DNA from: an uncultured Caulobacterales bacterium
Lineage (GTDB): Bacteria; Pseudomonadota; Alphaproteobacteria; Caulobacterales; Maricaulaceae
Length of the DNA stretch: 5,252 bases
Direction: 5' to 3'
NCBI GenBank assembly: GCA_937981945.1
Contig: CALJNJ010000130.1
Span: 1 to 5,252 of the forward strand
Shown: positions 1 to 5,252 of the stretch, one piece after another
Layout: each line of letters begins with the position of its first letter
Numbering within the stretch: the stretch's first letter is position 1
Made by a program: the position numbers and the translations under genes
The notes under the pieces: generated by a model
The model's database searches: none
Seen by the model: the letters and a program-made list of their open reading frames with translations, nothing else
Told to the model about the DNA's origin: nothing

Positions 1-1351
1 GGGTTACGAGATCATTCAAAGTCTTGATTGCAATAATTGGCAAAATTTGAACAGCAATTTCACCGTTTTTGCCTCTCGGTACCGCCGCAATCGCTTGCTC
101 AAAGCCCAGTTTGGCGGCCTCTTTCAGCCGGGCATCGCTACGGCTCACAGGTCTCACATCTCCTGACAAGCTGATCTCGCCGAAAACAACGGCGTCTGAC
201 GGCAAGGGAATATCCAGGACAGACGACGTCAATGCGGCGGCGACCGCCACATCGGCAGCCGGCTCGTGAATGCGAAAACCGCCGGCGACATTTAAATAAA
301 CATCTTTTCCGGCAAAGCTAATTCCGCAGCGCGCTTCCAAAACGGCGAGAACCATGGCCAAACGGCCACTATCCCATCCGACAACGGCGCGGCGCGGCGT
401 CCCGAAAGCCGCCGGGGCCACTAAAGCCTGAATCTCCGTCAGTACCGGCCGTGTGCCTTCCAGACCGGCAAAAACAGCCGCGCCGCAGGCTGTATCCCCG
501 CGTCCGTCCAAAAACAAAGCCGACGGATTGGTGACTTCCGCCAGGCCGCCCTCGCCCATTTCAAACACGCCGATTTCGTCCGTTGGGCCGAAGCGATTCT
601 TATGGGCCCGCAAAATTCGAAATTGGTGCGATTTCTCGCCTTCAAAATACAAAACCGCATCCACCATATGCTCAACCACTCGCGGACCGGCGATTTGCCC
701 GTCCTTGGTCACATGGCCAACTAAAATCACGCAGGCGCCTGTCTTCTTGGCAAATCGGGTTAATTCCTGAGCGCAGGCTCTGACCTGGGCAACAGTACCG
801 GGCGCGGCGCCTAACTGATCCGTCCATAGTGTTTGAATGGAGTCGATGACGACGATATCCGGCCGCTTTTCCATCAAGCCATCCAATATAGGCCCCAGTG
901 AGGTTTCGGCGGCCAGAGCAACGGGATTGTCCGACAAGCCCAAACGCCTCGCTCGCCTTTGGACCTGACCAATAGATTCTTCGCCCGAGATATAAACCGT
1001 ATTGAGGCCGCGCGCGGCTAATTTTGCCGTTGATTGCAACAACAAGGTCGACTTCCCGATACCGGGATCACCGCCAACCAAAAGCGCCGATCCGGTGACC
1101 AGGCCGCCGCCTGTCACCCGATCAAATTCCGAAATCCCCGTTGCCATGCGCGGAAGTTCAGCCTCCGTTCCCCCTAAATCGGCAAATTCCGTAGATCTTC
1201 CCCGTTTACGCCGGCTTGGTGTTTTCACCATTTGCCCGATTGTTTCCTCAACCAGGCTGTTCCATTGACCGCAATCATCGCAGCGACCGGCCCACTTTCC
1301 ATGAACGGTTCCGCAGCTTTGACAAACAAAATGTGATGTTGGCTTCGGCAT
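1..1351 (-). CDS. radA: DNA repair protein RadA (Sms), 3' end cut by window edge
   Basis: RadA is a cytoplasmic RecA-like ATPase that helps process recombination intermediates and drives branch migration. I translated 450 residues from the ATG at 1351 (minus strand) with no stop before the edge; family members are about 450-460 residues, so only a short tail should be missing. In order: a four-cysteine zinc finger (C10, C13, C24, C27), Walker A GGDPGIGKST at 93-102 with K100, Walker B IVVIDS near 166-171, the RadA signature KNRFG at 251-255, and a Lon-like C-terminal domain from about 280 to the end (including GGFRIHEPAADVAV). A GGAG ribosome site lies 5 bases upstream of the start (1357-1360). 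The gene is divergent from the Tad-like operon, and a LexA box lies just upstream of its likely promoter. The zinc finger, both Walker motifs and KNRFG are all intact. The identification is very secure; SOS control is inferred. Confidence 0.97.
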   Translation of the reverse strand, partial: MPKPTSHFVCQSCGTVHGKWAGRCDDCGQWNSLVEETIGQMVKTPSRRKRGRSTEFADLGGTEAELPRMATGISEFDRVTGGGLVTGSALLVGGDPGIGKSTLLLQSTAKLAARGLNTVYISGEESIGQVQRRARRLGLSDNPVALAAETSLGPILDGLMEKRPDIVVIDSIQTLWTDQLGAAPGTVAQVRACAQELTRFAKKTGACVILVGHVTKDGQIAGPRVVEHMVDAVLYFEGEKSHQFRILRAHKNRFGPTDEIGVFEMGEGGLAEVTNPSALFLDGRGDTACGAAVFAGLEGTRPVLTEIQALVAPAAFGTPRRAVVGWDSGRLAMVLAVLEARCGISFAGKDVYLNVAGGFRIHEPAADVAVAAALTSSVLDIPLPSDAVVFGEISLSGDVRPVSRSDARLKEAAKLGFEQAIAAVPRGKNGEIAVQILPIIAIKTLNDLVT

Positions 1352-1373
1352 AAAGTCTCCAAAATAGGAGCTT

Positions 1374-1402
1374 TGTTTAATCCGGTTTCATTTTTGGGTC
1401 AA
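1374..1402 (-). promoter_or_regulatory. Candidate sigma-70 promoter of radA
   Basis: Read on the minus strand, TTGACC (1397-1402) is a good -35 element. TAAACA (1374-1379), 17 bases further on, is a weak -10 element. Transcription would start near 1367 and give a leader of about 16 bases that carries the GGAG ribosome site. The LexA box ends 6 bases upstream of the -35 element, close enough for a bound repressor to interfere with RNA polymerase. The call rests on the -35 match, the spacing and the position; the -10 match is only 3 of 6. Confidence 0.5.
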
Positions 1403-1408
1403 TATTTT

Positions 1409-1423
1409 GTTCTATATTTGTTC
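1409..1423. promoter_or_regulatory. LexA (SOS) box, GTTC-N7-GTTC
   Basis: The sequence GTTC-TATATTT-GTTC exactly matches the direct-repeat LexA operator known from Alphaproteobacteria, with an AT-only spacer. It lies between divergent radA and the Tad-like operon, 6 bases upstream of the candidate radA -35 element and about 100 bases before the TadG-like start. Its position fits repression of radA best; an effect on the rightward operon is possible. A chance match of eight fixed bases is not negligible in a whole genome, but a perfect copy in the short upstream region of a DNA-repair gene is unlikely to be accidental. Confidence 0.75.
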
Positions 1424-1425
1424 TT

Positions 1426-1454
1426 TTGCAATTTTACCATTTCGAAACCCTAAT
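1426..1454 (+). promoter_or_regulatory. Weak candidate promoter for the Tad-like operon
   Basis: TTGCAA (1426-1431) and CCTAAT (1449-1454) are separated by 17 bases, each matching 4 of 6 sigma-70 consensus positions. A transcript starting near 1461 would have a leader of about 60 bases. The rest of the gap up to 1521 holds only short imperfect inverted repeats (for example TACCAA and TTGGGTA near 1470-1484) that I cannot assign. The promoter call is tentative. Confidence 0.22.
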
Positions 1455-1517
1455 CCTTAGCCGGGGTTTTACCAATCTTGGGTAGGATTTGGAAAGGTTA
1501 CCAAAACCATAATGAAA

Positions 1518-1522
1518 AAAGG
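1518..1522 (+). promoter_or_regulatory. Ribosome binding site that favours the GTG 1531 start
   Basis: AAAGG ends 8 bases before GTG 1531, whereas GTG 1522 has no purine-rich site at usable distance because the GGAAAGG at 1491-1497 is about 24 bases away. Using 1531 would shorten the TadG-like protein by three residues without touching any domain. Confidence 0.4.
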
Positions 1523-2838
1523 TGTCTGACGTGGGGCAATTACAGAAACGGAAATTTCGAGGGCCGATCAACGCGTTTCGCCGAGACGAAACGGGCGGAA
1601 CCTCGGTGATTTTCGCCATAACCGTCCCTGCTCTCATTGGCGGCATCGTGCTGATGACCGAAGTCGGCATGTGGCGCATGAACAAGTCCAATCTGCAGGC
1701 AACGGCCGATATGGCCGCCATCGCCGGCGCCCATCAATATATGCGGGCGCAGAGCAAGCCTGATTCTAAAATCGCGGCCTATGCGGATGCTCTTGATAAT
1801 TATTACGATCCCAATGCGGGCGCGATCGTCACCTATATTCCGCCCATCACCGGCAGTTTTACCGGTCAGGAAGCGGTTCAAGTCACAATAGAACAAGAAA
1901 TTCCCACCTACATGTCAGATATGTTCATGCGGGAGCCGGTCATCGCCAAAGTAACAGCGGTGGCCAAAATCGGGGGGGAAAGCGTGGAGGCCTGCGTCCT
2001 GTCATTAGCGGGGAGCGGCACGGGTATAAGTATCGGGGGCTCGGTAGACGTGTCTACGGACGGATGCAGCCTCCACGCAAATTCCACATCAGACCCGGCT
2101 TTTCGAATTTGGGGCGCCGCCGAAGTCACGGCAGCCTGTGTTTCCGCAGCCGGCGAAATGGATGTAACGGGGTCAAAGCCCAAAACGTTTACGGATTGTC
2201 CGTATCCGCTCTCCGGCCGAAACCAAGTAGACGATCCTTACGAGGATTTGGACGTTCCGGAAGATATTGATGATGAAACCTGCCAATCGCCCACCACAAC
2301 GGGGAACGGCAATAATGCCACAATGAGCTTCCCGGATGCAGCCGGCGGAATTGTCAGAATTTGCGACAACCGGATCAACGTCCGCAATAATATAGAGCTT
2401 GAGCCCGGAACTTATGTTTTTGACGGAACCGAACTTCAATTCGGCAATGGCGGCTTTATTACCGGGGACGATGTCACTCTGATTTTTATGAATGACGCGG
2501 AGATGTCCAATATTAACGGCGGCAACGGTTTTGATATAGCAGCGCCCAATAGCGGCGATTACGCCGGCATCGCCATTTATGCAGACCGGGACACAATGGA
2601 TCCGGCCGAATGGCGTTTTAACGGAAATGCTGACATGAGTATTTACGGCGCGATTTATTTGCCGACGCTCGACATTGATTATGTCGGCGGCGCCGGCACA
2701 AATGCGACGGCCTGCACGCAATTAGTGGCTAACCGTGTCAGTTTTAACGGCAATTCAGGGTTTCAAAATAATTGCGAAACAGCTGGGACATCGAGCATTC
2801 CGGGGCCGGGCGCGTCGCTCGTAGTATTGGTGGAATAA
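1522..2838 (+). CDS. TadG-like Tad/Flp pilus assembly protein with cysteine-rich ectodomain
   Basis: This is a 438-residue bitopic membrane protein of the TadE/G-like class, a minor component associated with Tad/Flp pili. A short cytoplasmic N-terminus leads into the family's conserved start (DETGGTSVIFAITVPALIGG, about 22-41). The membrane helix spans about 27-48 and is followed by an amphipathic stretch, NLQATADMAAIAGA (57-70). The remainder, from about 100 on, lies outside the cytoplasm, is rich in Gly, Asn and Asp, and looks like a beta-rich domain. It has eight cysteines (158, 182, 206, 226, 254, 281, 398, 418), an even number that could form disulfides. No glutamate sits at +5 after the Gly pair, so cleavage by a prepilin peptidase is not expected, unlike the next two proteins. 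The GTG at 1522 is the furthest upstream start allowed by a TGA at 1513. GTG 1531 has the better ribosome site (AAAGG, 8 bases away) and may be the true start. The family call is confident; a specific role is not. Confidence 0.85.
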   Translation: MSDVGQLQKRKFRGPINAFRRDETGGTSVIFAITVPALIGGIVLMTEVGMWRMNKSNLQATADMAAIAGAHQYMRAQSKPDSKIAAYADALDNYYDPNAGAIVTYIPPITGSFTGQEAVQVTIEQEIPTYMSDMFMREPVIAKVTAVAKIGGESVEACVLSLAGSGTGISIGGSVDVSTDGCSLHANSTSDPAFRIWGAAEVTAACVSAAGEMDVTGSKPKTFTDCPYPLSGRNQVDDPYEDLDVPEDIDDETCQSPTTTGNGNNATMSFPDAAGGIVRICDNRINVRNNIELEPGTYVFDGTELQFGNGGFITGDDVTLIFMNDAEMSNINGGNGFDIAAPNSGDYAGIAIYADRDTMDPAEWRFNGNADMSIYGAIYLPTLDIDYVGGAGTNATACTQLVANRVSFNGNSGFQNNCETAGTSSIPGPGASLVVLVE

Positions 2839-3347
2839 TGCGACATCTATTTCAAAAATTCCGGCGCCAAGAAGACGGTGCGATTGCCGTCGAAACGGCT
2901 ATCGTGACCCCTATTCTGATATTGGCGCTTCTCCCTGCCGTCGATCTGGGCCTGCACATCTATACCATGCAAAAAATGAACAAGGCCACGGATAGCGGCG
3001 TTGAATATTTGGTAAATGGCGGGCGCGACGAAGCCATTTTGCGCAATATCGTTCAGGATTCTTTCGGCTCTTACATTTCCCAGCAAGAATTGGTTGTTCA
3101 GGCCTGGTGCGGCTGCATATCAGCCGGCAGCGGCGACGGTGACGGTGACGAAGTCGGCAATGAACCTGACGGCTATGCGGGGTTTTACGTCAAAACAGCA
3201 ACACAACTCGCAGAAGACATGTGTCCGGCCGGCTGCGATAGCGGCTCTGAAGTTACGGAGCTTGTTAATGTGTCCCTGTCTCGGGACGTTGATGGCGTAT
3301 TACGGTCCCGTTATTTGACAGCGCAGCTGCAAACGCGGGTGAAGTAA
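2838..3347 (+). CDS. TadE-like pseudopilin with paired-cysteine loop
   Basis: This 169-residue TadE-family protein is probably a minor pseudopilin of a Tad/Flp-type pilus. The N-terminus is basic (FQKFRR), followed by the prepilin-type signature G14-AIAV-E19: cleavage after the glycine puts glutamate at +5, as in TadE/TadF proteins matured by the TadV/CpaA peptidase. The hydrophobic helix covers about 21-44. The outer part has a CxC pair (C91, C93), an acidic loop SGDGDGDE (98-105) and a CxxxC pair (C129, C133); cysteine pairs are common in alphaproteobacterial TadE relatives and suggest disulfides or a metal site. The start is ATG 2838, overlapping the upstream TAA by one base (TAATG), with GGTGGA just ahead. 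An in-frame start at 2772 would add 22 residues inside the previous gene and ahead of the basic N-terminus, so I rejected it. Its exact equivalence to TadE or TadF is unclear. Confidence 0.9.
   Translation: MRHLFQKFRRQEDGAIAVETAIVTPILILALLPAVDLGLHIYTMQKMNKATDSGVEYLVNGGRDEAILRNIVQDSFGSYISQQELVVQAWCGCISAGSGDGDGDEVGNEPDGYAGFYVKTATQLAEDMCPAGCDSGSEVTELVNVSLSRDVDGVLRSRYLTAQLQTRVK
3135..3150 (+). repeat. Short in-frame hexanucleotide repeat (GACGGT)
   Basis: GACGGT occurs twice and is followed by GACG, about 2.7 tandem copies, encoding Asp-Gly-Asp-Gly-Asp between the CxC and CxxxC pairs of the TadE-like protein. The unit is a multiple of three, so a change in copy number would lengthen or shorten the acidic loop without a frameshift. 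Confidence 0.6.
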
Positions 3348-3760
3348 TGCGGTTTCTAACGCGAAAATTCGGGAAATTTCTTAAAAACCGCGACGGCGTC
3401 ACAGCCGTCGAAGCGGCATTGTGCTTTCCCATCATCTTGATGTTGGTGTTCGCCATCTTTCAATATGCCATCTTCTTTAACGGCGCGACTGAGATGAATA
3501 AGAAATTCAGAGACGCTTCCCGCCAAGTTAAATTAATGAACAGTCCGTCCACGTCAGAGCTGGAAACCCTCTTTGCGGCGCAAATTGATCCGGACGATCA
3601 AGATCGGGTGACTTTAAACGTTTCCAGAGTAGACAGATATGGTGAGAGCTTTGCCAGTGTGGACATGACTTATACATATGCCATTGAAATTCCCATGCTC
3701 AATCCCTTTGAATTGACATCATCTTATCAAAATTTGGTCTTACTCTCCGAAGACCTCTAA
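3347..3760 (+). CDS. TadE/TadF-like pseudopilin
   Basis: This 137-residue protein is the third member of the operon. It has a strongly basic N-terminus (residues 1-15), then the signature G17-VTAV-E22 with glutamate at +5 of the predicted cleavage site. A hydrophobic helix covers about 24-44 (LCFPIILMLVFAIFQYAIFF), followed by a short polar domain ending YQNLVLLSEDL. The only cysteine (C26) lies in the membrane helix, so the outer domain lacks the cysteine pairs of its neighbour. ATG 3347 overlaps the preceding TAA by one base (TAATG), and GGGTGAAG at 3337-3344 serves as ribosome site, so translation is likely coupled. A TadE-plus-TadF pairing after a TadG-like protein is a usual composition of tad minor-component clusters, though the order here is the reverse of the classic E-F-G order. 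Family assignment is confident, individual naming is not. Confidence 0.88.
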   Translation: MRFLTRKFGKFLKNRDGVTAVEAALCFPIILMLVFAIFQYAIFFNGATEMNKKFRDASRQVKLMNSPSTSELETLFAAQIDPDDQDRVTLNVSRVDRYGESFASVDMTYTYAIEIPMLNPFELTSSYQNLVLLSEDL

Positions 3761-3795
3761 AAACCTGAATTTACCAAATTTTTACAATTCGGCGA

Positions 3796-3816
3796 CCCGT
3801 TTTAAAACAAAACGGG
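3796..3816 (+). terminator. Possible terminator hairpin after the Tad-like operon
   Basis: CCCGTTTT (3796-3803) and AAAACGGG (3809-3816) form a perfect 8-base-pair stem with a 5-base loop, 36 bases after the last stop codon of the operon. Only TTT follows, after CGG, so the U-tract is poor and termination may be partial. The neighbouring CtrA box begins 5 bases further on, so the hairpin could instead be part of a regulatory region. Confidence 0.4.
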
Positions 3817-3820
3817 CGGT

Positions 3821-3836
3821 TTAATCCTGCGTTAAC
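3821..3836. promoter_or_regulatory. CtrA box, TTAA-N7-TTAAC
   Basis: TTAATCCTGCGTTAAC matches the full CtrA consensus TTAA-N7-TTAAC exactly, including the trailing C. It lies 109 bases before the chosen start of the S8 protease and 61 bases after the pseudopilin operon. CtrA is the response regulator that controls cell-cycle, flagellar and pilus genes in many Alphaproteobacteria and often activates from a box overlapping the -35 region. The protease is the most natural target. The match is seen directly; binding is inferred. Confidence 0.65.
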
Positions 3837-3860
3837 TTTGCCTTCGAAAGAGCTGTTAAC
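3832..3860 (+). promoter_or_regulatory. Possible CtrA-overlapped promoter of the protease gene
   Basis: TTAACT (3832-3837), inside the right half of the CtrA box, could serve as a -35-like element. GCTGTTAAC (3852-3860), 14 bases on, loosely resembles the GCTANAWC -10 of Caulobacter-type housekeeping promoters but has an extra base. GTTAAC also appears twice, at 3831-3836 and 3855-3860, 24 bases apart. The leader would be about 80 bases. This is an inference from spacing, with weak matches. Confidence 0.3.
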
Positions 3861-3933
3861 ACTGCCCCGCGGTTTCACTTGAACTCTCACACTTTTTCTG
3901 TCTTTGGCAGGGTCGGGATTAACACAAATGCGT

Positions 3934-3939
3934 GGGGGA
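3934..3939 (+). promoter_or_regulatory. Ribosome binding site fixing the protease start
   Basis: GGGGGA lies 6 bases before ATG 3946. The two other in-frame starts, TTG 3904 and ATG 3928, lack a comparable site and would place extra residues ahead of a typical signal peptide, so 3946 is preferred. Confidence 0.65.
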
Positions 3940-3945
3940 CAACTT

Positions 3946-5070
3946 ATGCATACTCTTATAAAAAAGCTCGCTTTAACTGCGGGCACTATCGCCATGACAA
4001 CTGCCGCTTCCGTCGGAGCACACGCCCAAACAGTTGATGGTGACATTGTACCAAACAGTTGGATTTTCGTTATGCAGGCTGATGTGGATGCCGGCGCAAT
4101 GGAAAGCGCTGTTTCACGCGACATCCGCAAAGCCAAAGGTAAACTCAAGCATGTTTACAAATTTGGTATGAAAGGTTTCTCAGCTGAAATGACAGCGCAG
4201 GATGCCAAGAAATTCGCCAATGAAGTTGAAGGTGTCGCTTATGTGGTACCAAACAGCTATGTAGAAATCATGGGTGCACCTGCCGGAAAAGGAAAAAAGC
4301 CGCCGACAACAGGCGAGCAAACAATGCCTTGGGGCGTTGCCCGCGTGAACGGCGGATCCTTTAAAGGAAATGCGATGGCTTGGGTTGTCGACACAGGCGT
4401 CGACTCCCGTCACCCGGATCTTCGGGTCCATAAAGGTAAAAGCACATCAATCATTGATAACTCCCGCGGTCTTACCGACGGTCAGGGTCACGGCACACAC
4501 GTTGCCGGTATTATCGGTGCACGCGACAACGACTTCGGTGTTGTCGGTGTCGCTCCGGGAGTAACCATTGCCAGCGTCAAAGTCTTGGACGATGACGGCA
4601 AAGGCACGGTCGATAATATTATCGCCGGATTGGATTATGCAGCGTCTAAAGCGCGCAGCAATGACGTTATCAACCTGTCGCTTGGCGGCGGTTATAGTAA
4701 AGCCTTGAACGATGCGGTATTACGCGCTTCGCAAACAGCAACAGTTGTTGTAGCGGCCGGTAATTATCGCCGTCACGCCAAGGACTTTTCACCGGCCAGT
4801 ACTGCCGGCGACAATGTGATGACCGTATCTGCCTTCGGTGAAGGCGATGTGTTCTCAATATCGTCAAATTACGGAAATCCGCCAATCGATTGTTCAGCTC
4901 CGGGTGTGAATGTTCTCTCCACACTTCCGGGCGGCCAATATGGCGAGTTTACAGGTACCTCAATGGCTGCCCCTCATGTGGCCGGCATGGTGCTTAAGGG
5001 GAATGTCAGCGTCGACGGTTCGGTCAATAATGACCCCGATGGCGACCCCGATCCGATTTGTGTGTTTTAA
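3946..5070 (+). CDS. Secreted subtilisin-family (S8) serine protease
   Basis: This 374-residue endopeptidase precursor is exported by the Sec route. Residues 1-27 form a signal peptide: basic MHTLIKK, a hydrophobic core, and cleavage after A-H-A (27/28). Residues about 36-110 resemble an I9-type propeptide that folds and inhibits the enzyme until cleaved (NSWIFVMQ near the start, VAYVVPNSYVEI near the end). The catalytic domain begins near 126 (MPWGVARV). It carries Asp149 in VVDTGVD, His182 in GHGTHVAG, the oxyanion asparagine N273 in AAGN and Ser339 in GTSMAAPHVAG, so all key residues are present. The protein ends only 35 residues after the serine, in a tail with NDPDGDPDP and a penultimate-region cysteine (C372); the only other cysteine is C316. 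Gly and Val codons ending in T appear more often than in the Tad-like genes, which may reflect higher expression. It has its own gap, CtrA box and terminator, so it is probably a single-gene unit. The substrate is unknown. Confidence 0.95.
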   Translation: MHTLIKKLALTAGTIAMTTAASVGAHAQTVDGDIVPNSWIFVMQADVDAGAMESAVSRDIRKAKGKLKHVYKFGMKGFSAEMTAQDAKKFANEVEGVAYVVPNSYVEIMGAPAGKGKKPPTTGEQTMPWGVARVNGGSFKGNAMAWVVDTGVDSRHPDLRVHKGKSTSIIDNSRGLTDGQGHGTHVAGIIGARDNDFGVVGVAPGVTIASVKVLDDDGKGTVDNIIAGLDYAASKARSNDVINLSLGGGYSKALNDAVLRASQTATVVVAAGNYRRHAKDFSPASTAGDNVMTVSAFGEGDVFSISSNYGNPPIDCSAPGVNVLSTLPGGQYGEFTGTSMAAPHVAGMVLKGNVSVDGSVNNDPDGDPDPICVF

Positions 5071-5106
5071 ACATCGGATAAAATGACACTCATATACCCC
5101 AACTTT

Positions 5107-5134
5107 GGCCCGCCCTCACCGGCGGGCCTTTTTT
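5107..5134 (+). terminator. Intrinsic terminator of the protease gene
   Basis: GGCCCGCC (5107-5114) pairs perfectly with GGCGGGCC (5121-5128) across a 6-base loop, CTCACC, and is followed by six T residues (5129-5134). It starts 36 bases after the protease stop codon. The strong GC stem and uninterrupted T-tract make this a confident rho-independent terminator. The remaining bases up to 5236 hold no other structure I can assign. Confidence 0.93.
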
Positions 5135-5236
5135 ATGTCAAACCCATTACCAATCCTTCATCTGAGCAGCATGTTTGGGGATTGCCCGGGCGGAACTCCG
5201 TCTCTATGTTCCTCGCCATAACCGGGAGAGATGTTC

Positions 5237-5252
5237 ATGACTTTTAATTTTA
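5237..5252 (+). CDS. Probable start of a further gene, cut by window edge
   Basis: ATG 5237 is preceded by GGGAGA (5224-5229) at 7 bases spacing, a good ribosome site, and opens a frame reading M-T-F-N-F to the edge. ATG 5231 is in the same frame but touches the purine run directly, so 5237 is preferred. The preceding terminator at 5107-5134 implies a separate transcription unit, although I see no clear promoter between them. Five codons are too few to say anything about the product. Confidence 0.5.

Noticed and set aside
453..783. Plus-strand open frames inside radA
   Set aside because: They are antisense to conserved RadA motifs, and their composition follows from the radA codons.
2173..2721. 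A 182-codon open frame on the minus strand inside the TadG-like gene
   Set aside because: It lies entirely opposite a well-supported gene, has no recognisable domain, and its length is explained by the codon bias of the plus strand.
2772..2837. Upstream in-frame start for the first TadE-like protein
   Set aside because: The extra 22 residues fall inside the preceding gene, and the basic N-terminus plus TAATG junction point to ATG 2838.
3768..3791. GAATT / AATTC inverted repeat after the third Tad-like gene
   Set aside because: Only five base pairs with a long AT-rich loop, expected by chance in AT-rich DNA.
3904..3923. TTGGCAG sequence as a sigma-54 -24 element
   Set aside because: No matching TTGC -12 element follows at the required spacing.
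3771..4148. A 125-codon minus-strand open frame across the gap and the protease start
   Set aside because: It overlaps the CtrA box and signal-peptide region, its translation shows no family features, and the plus-strand protease accounts for the sequence.
5171..5208. TTGGGG and TCTATG as a promoter for the last gene
   Set aside because: The spacing is about 22 bases and both elements match poorly.
1..5252. CRISPR arrays, tRNA or rRNA genes, insertion sequences, phage or defence genes
   Set aside because: Nothing resembling spaced repeats, cloverleaf RNAs, transposases with terminal repeats, or defence-protein motifs was seen; nearly all bases are explained by the listed genes and sites.

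Overview
The window looks like chromosomal DNA from an alphaproteobacterium of moderate GC content. Two sequence signals support this. One is a perfect direct-repeat GTTC-N7-GTTC motif, the alphaproteobacterial form of the LexA (SOS) box. The other is a perfect TTAA-N7-TTAAC motif, the full binding site of the cell-cycle regulator CtrA, which is also confined to that class. I cannot name a genus from what is visible.

Layout: the left quarter, on the minus strand, is radA, a DNA-repair and branch-migration ATPase. It is complete at its start and runs off the left edge within what should be its last few residues. About 170 bases of AT-rich DNA separate it from a divergent plus-strand operon and hold the LexA box and a plausible radA promoter. 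The operon encodes three Tad-pilus-type proteins: a 438-residue TadG-like protein with a cysteine-rich outer part, and two TadE/TadF-like pseudopilins of 169 and 137 residues. Each junction is a 1-base TAATG overlap, so translation is probably coupled. A 185-base gap follows, with a GC-flanked hairpin, the CtrA box and a GTTAAC direct repeat. After it comes a secreted subtilisin-family (S8) serine protease with signal peptide, I9-type propeptide and intact catalytic residues, closed by a textbook intrinsic terminator. The last 16 bases appear to start another plus-strand gene.

How the parts relate: the three Tad-like proteins form one functional unit, minor components of a Tad/Flp-type pilus or secretion machine. 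The main machinery (Flp pilin, CpaA/TadV peptidase, ATPases, secretin) is not in the window. The protease is a separate transcription unit, probably under cell-cycle (CtrA) control, and radA is probably DNA-damage responsive. I see no phage, transposon, CRISPR array or clear novel defence system. The most interesting content is regulatory: two master-regulator boxes in the two intergenic gaps.
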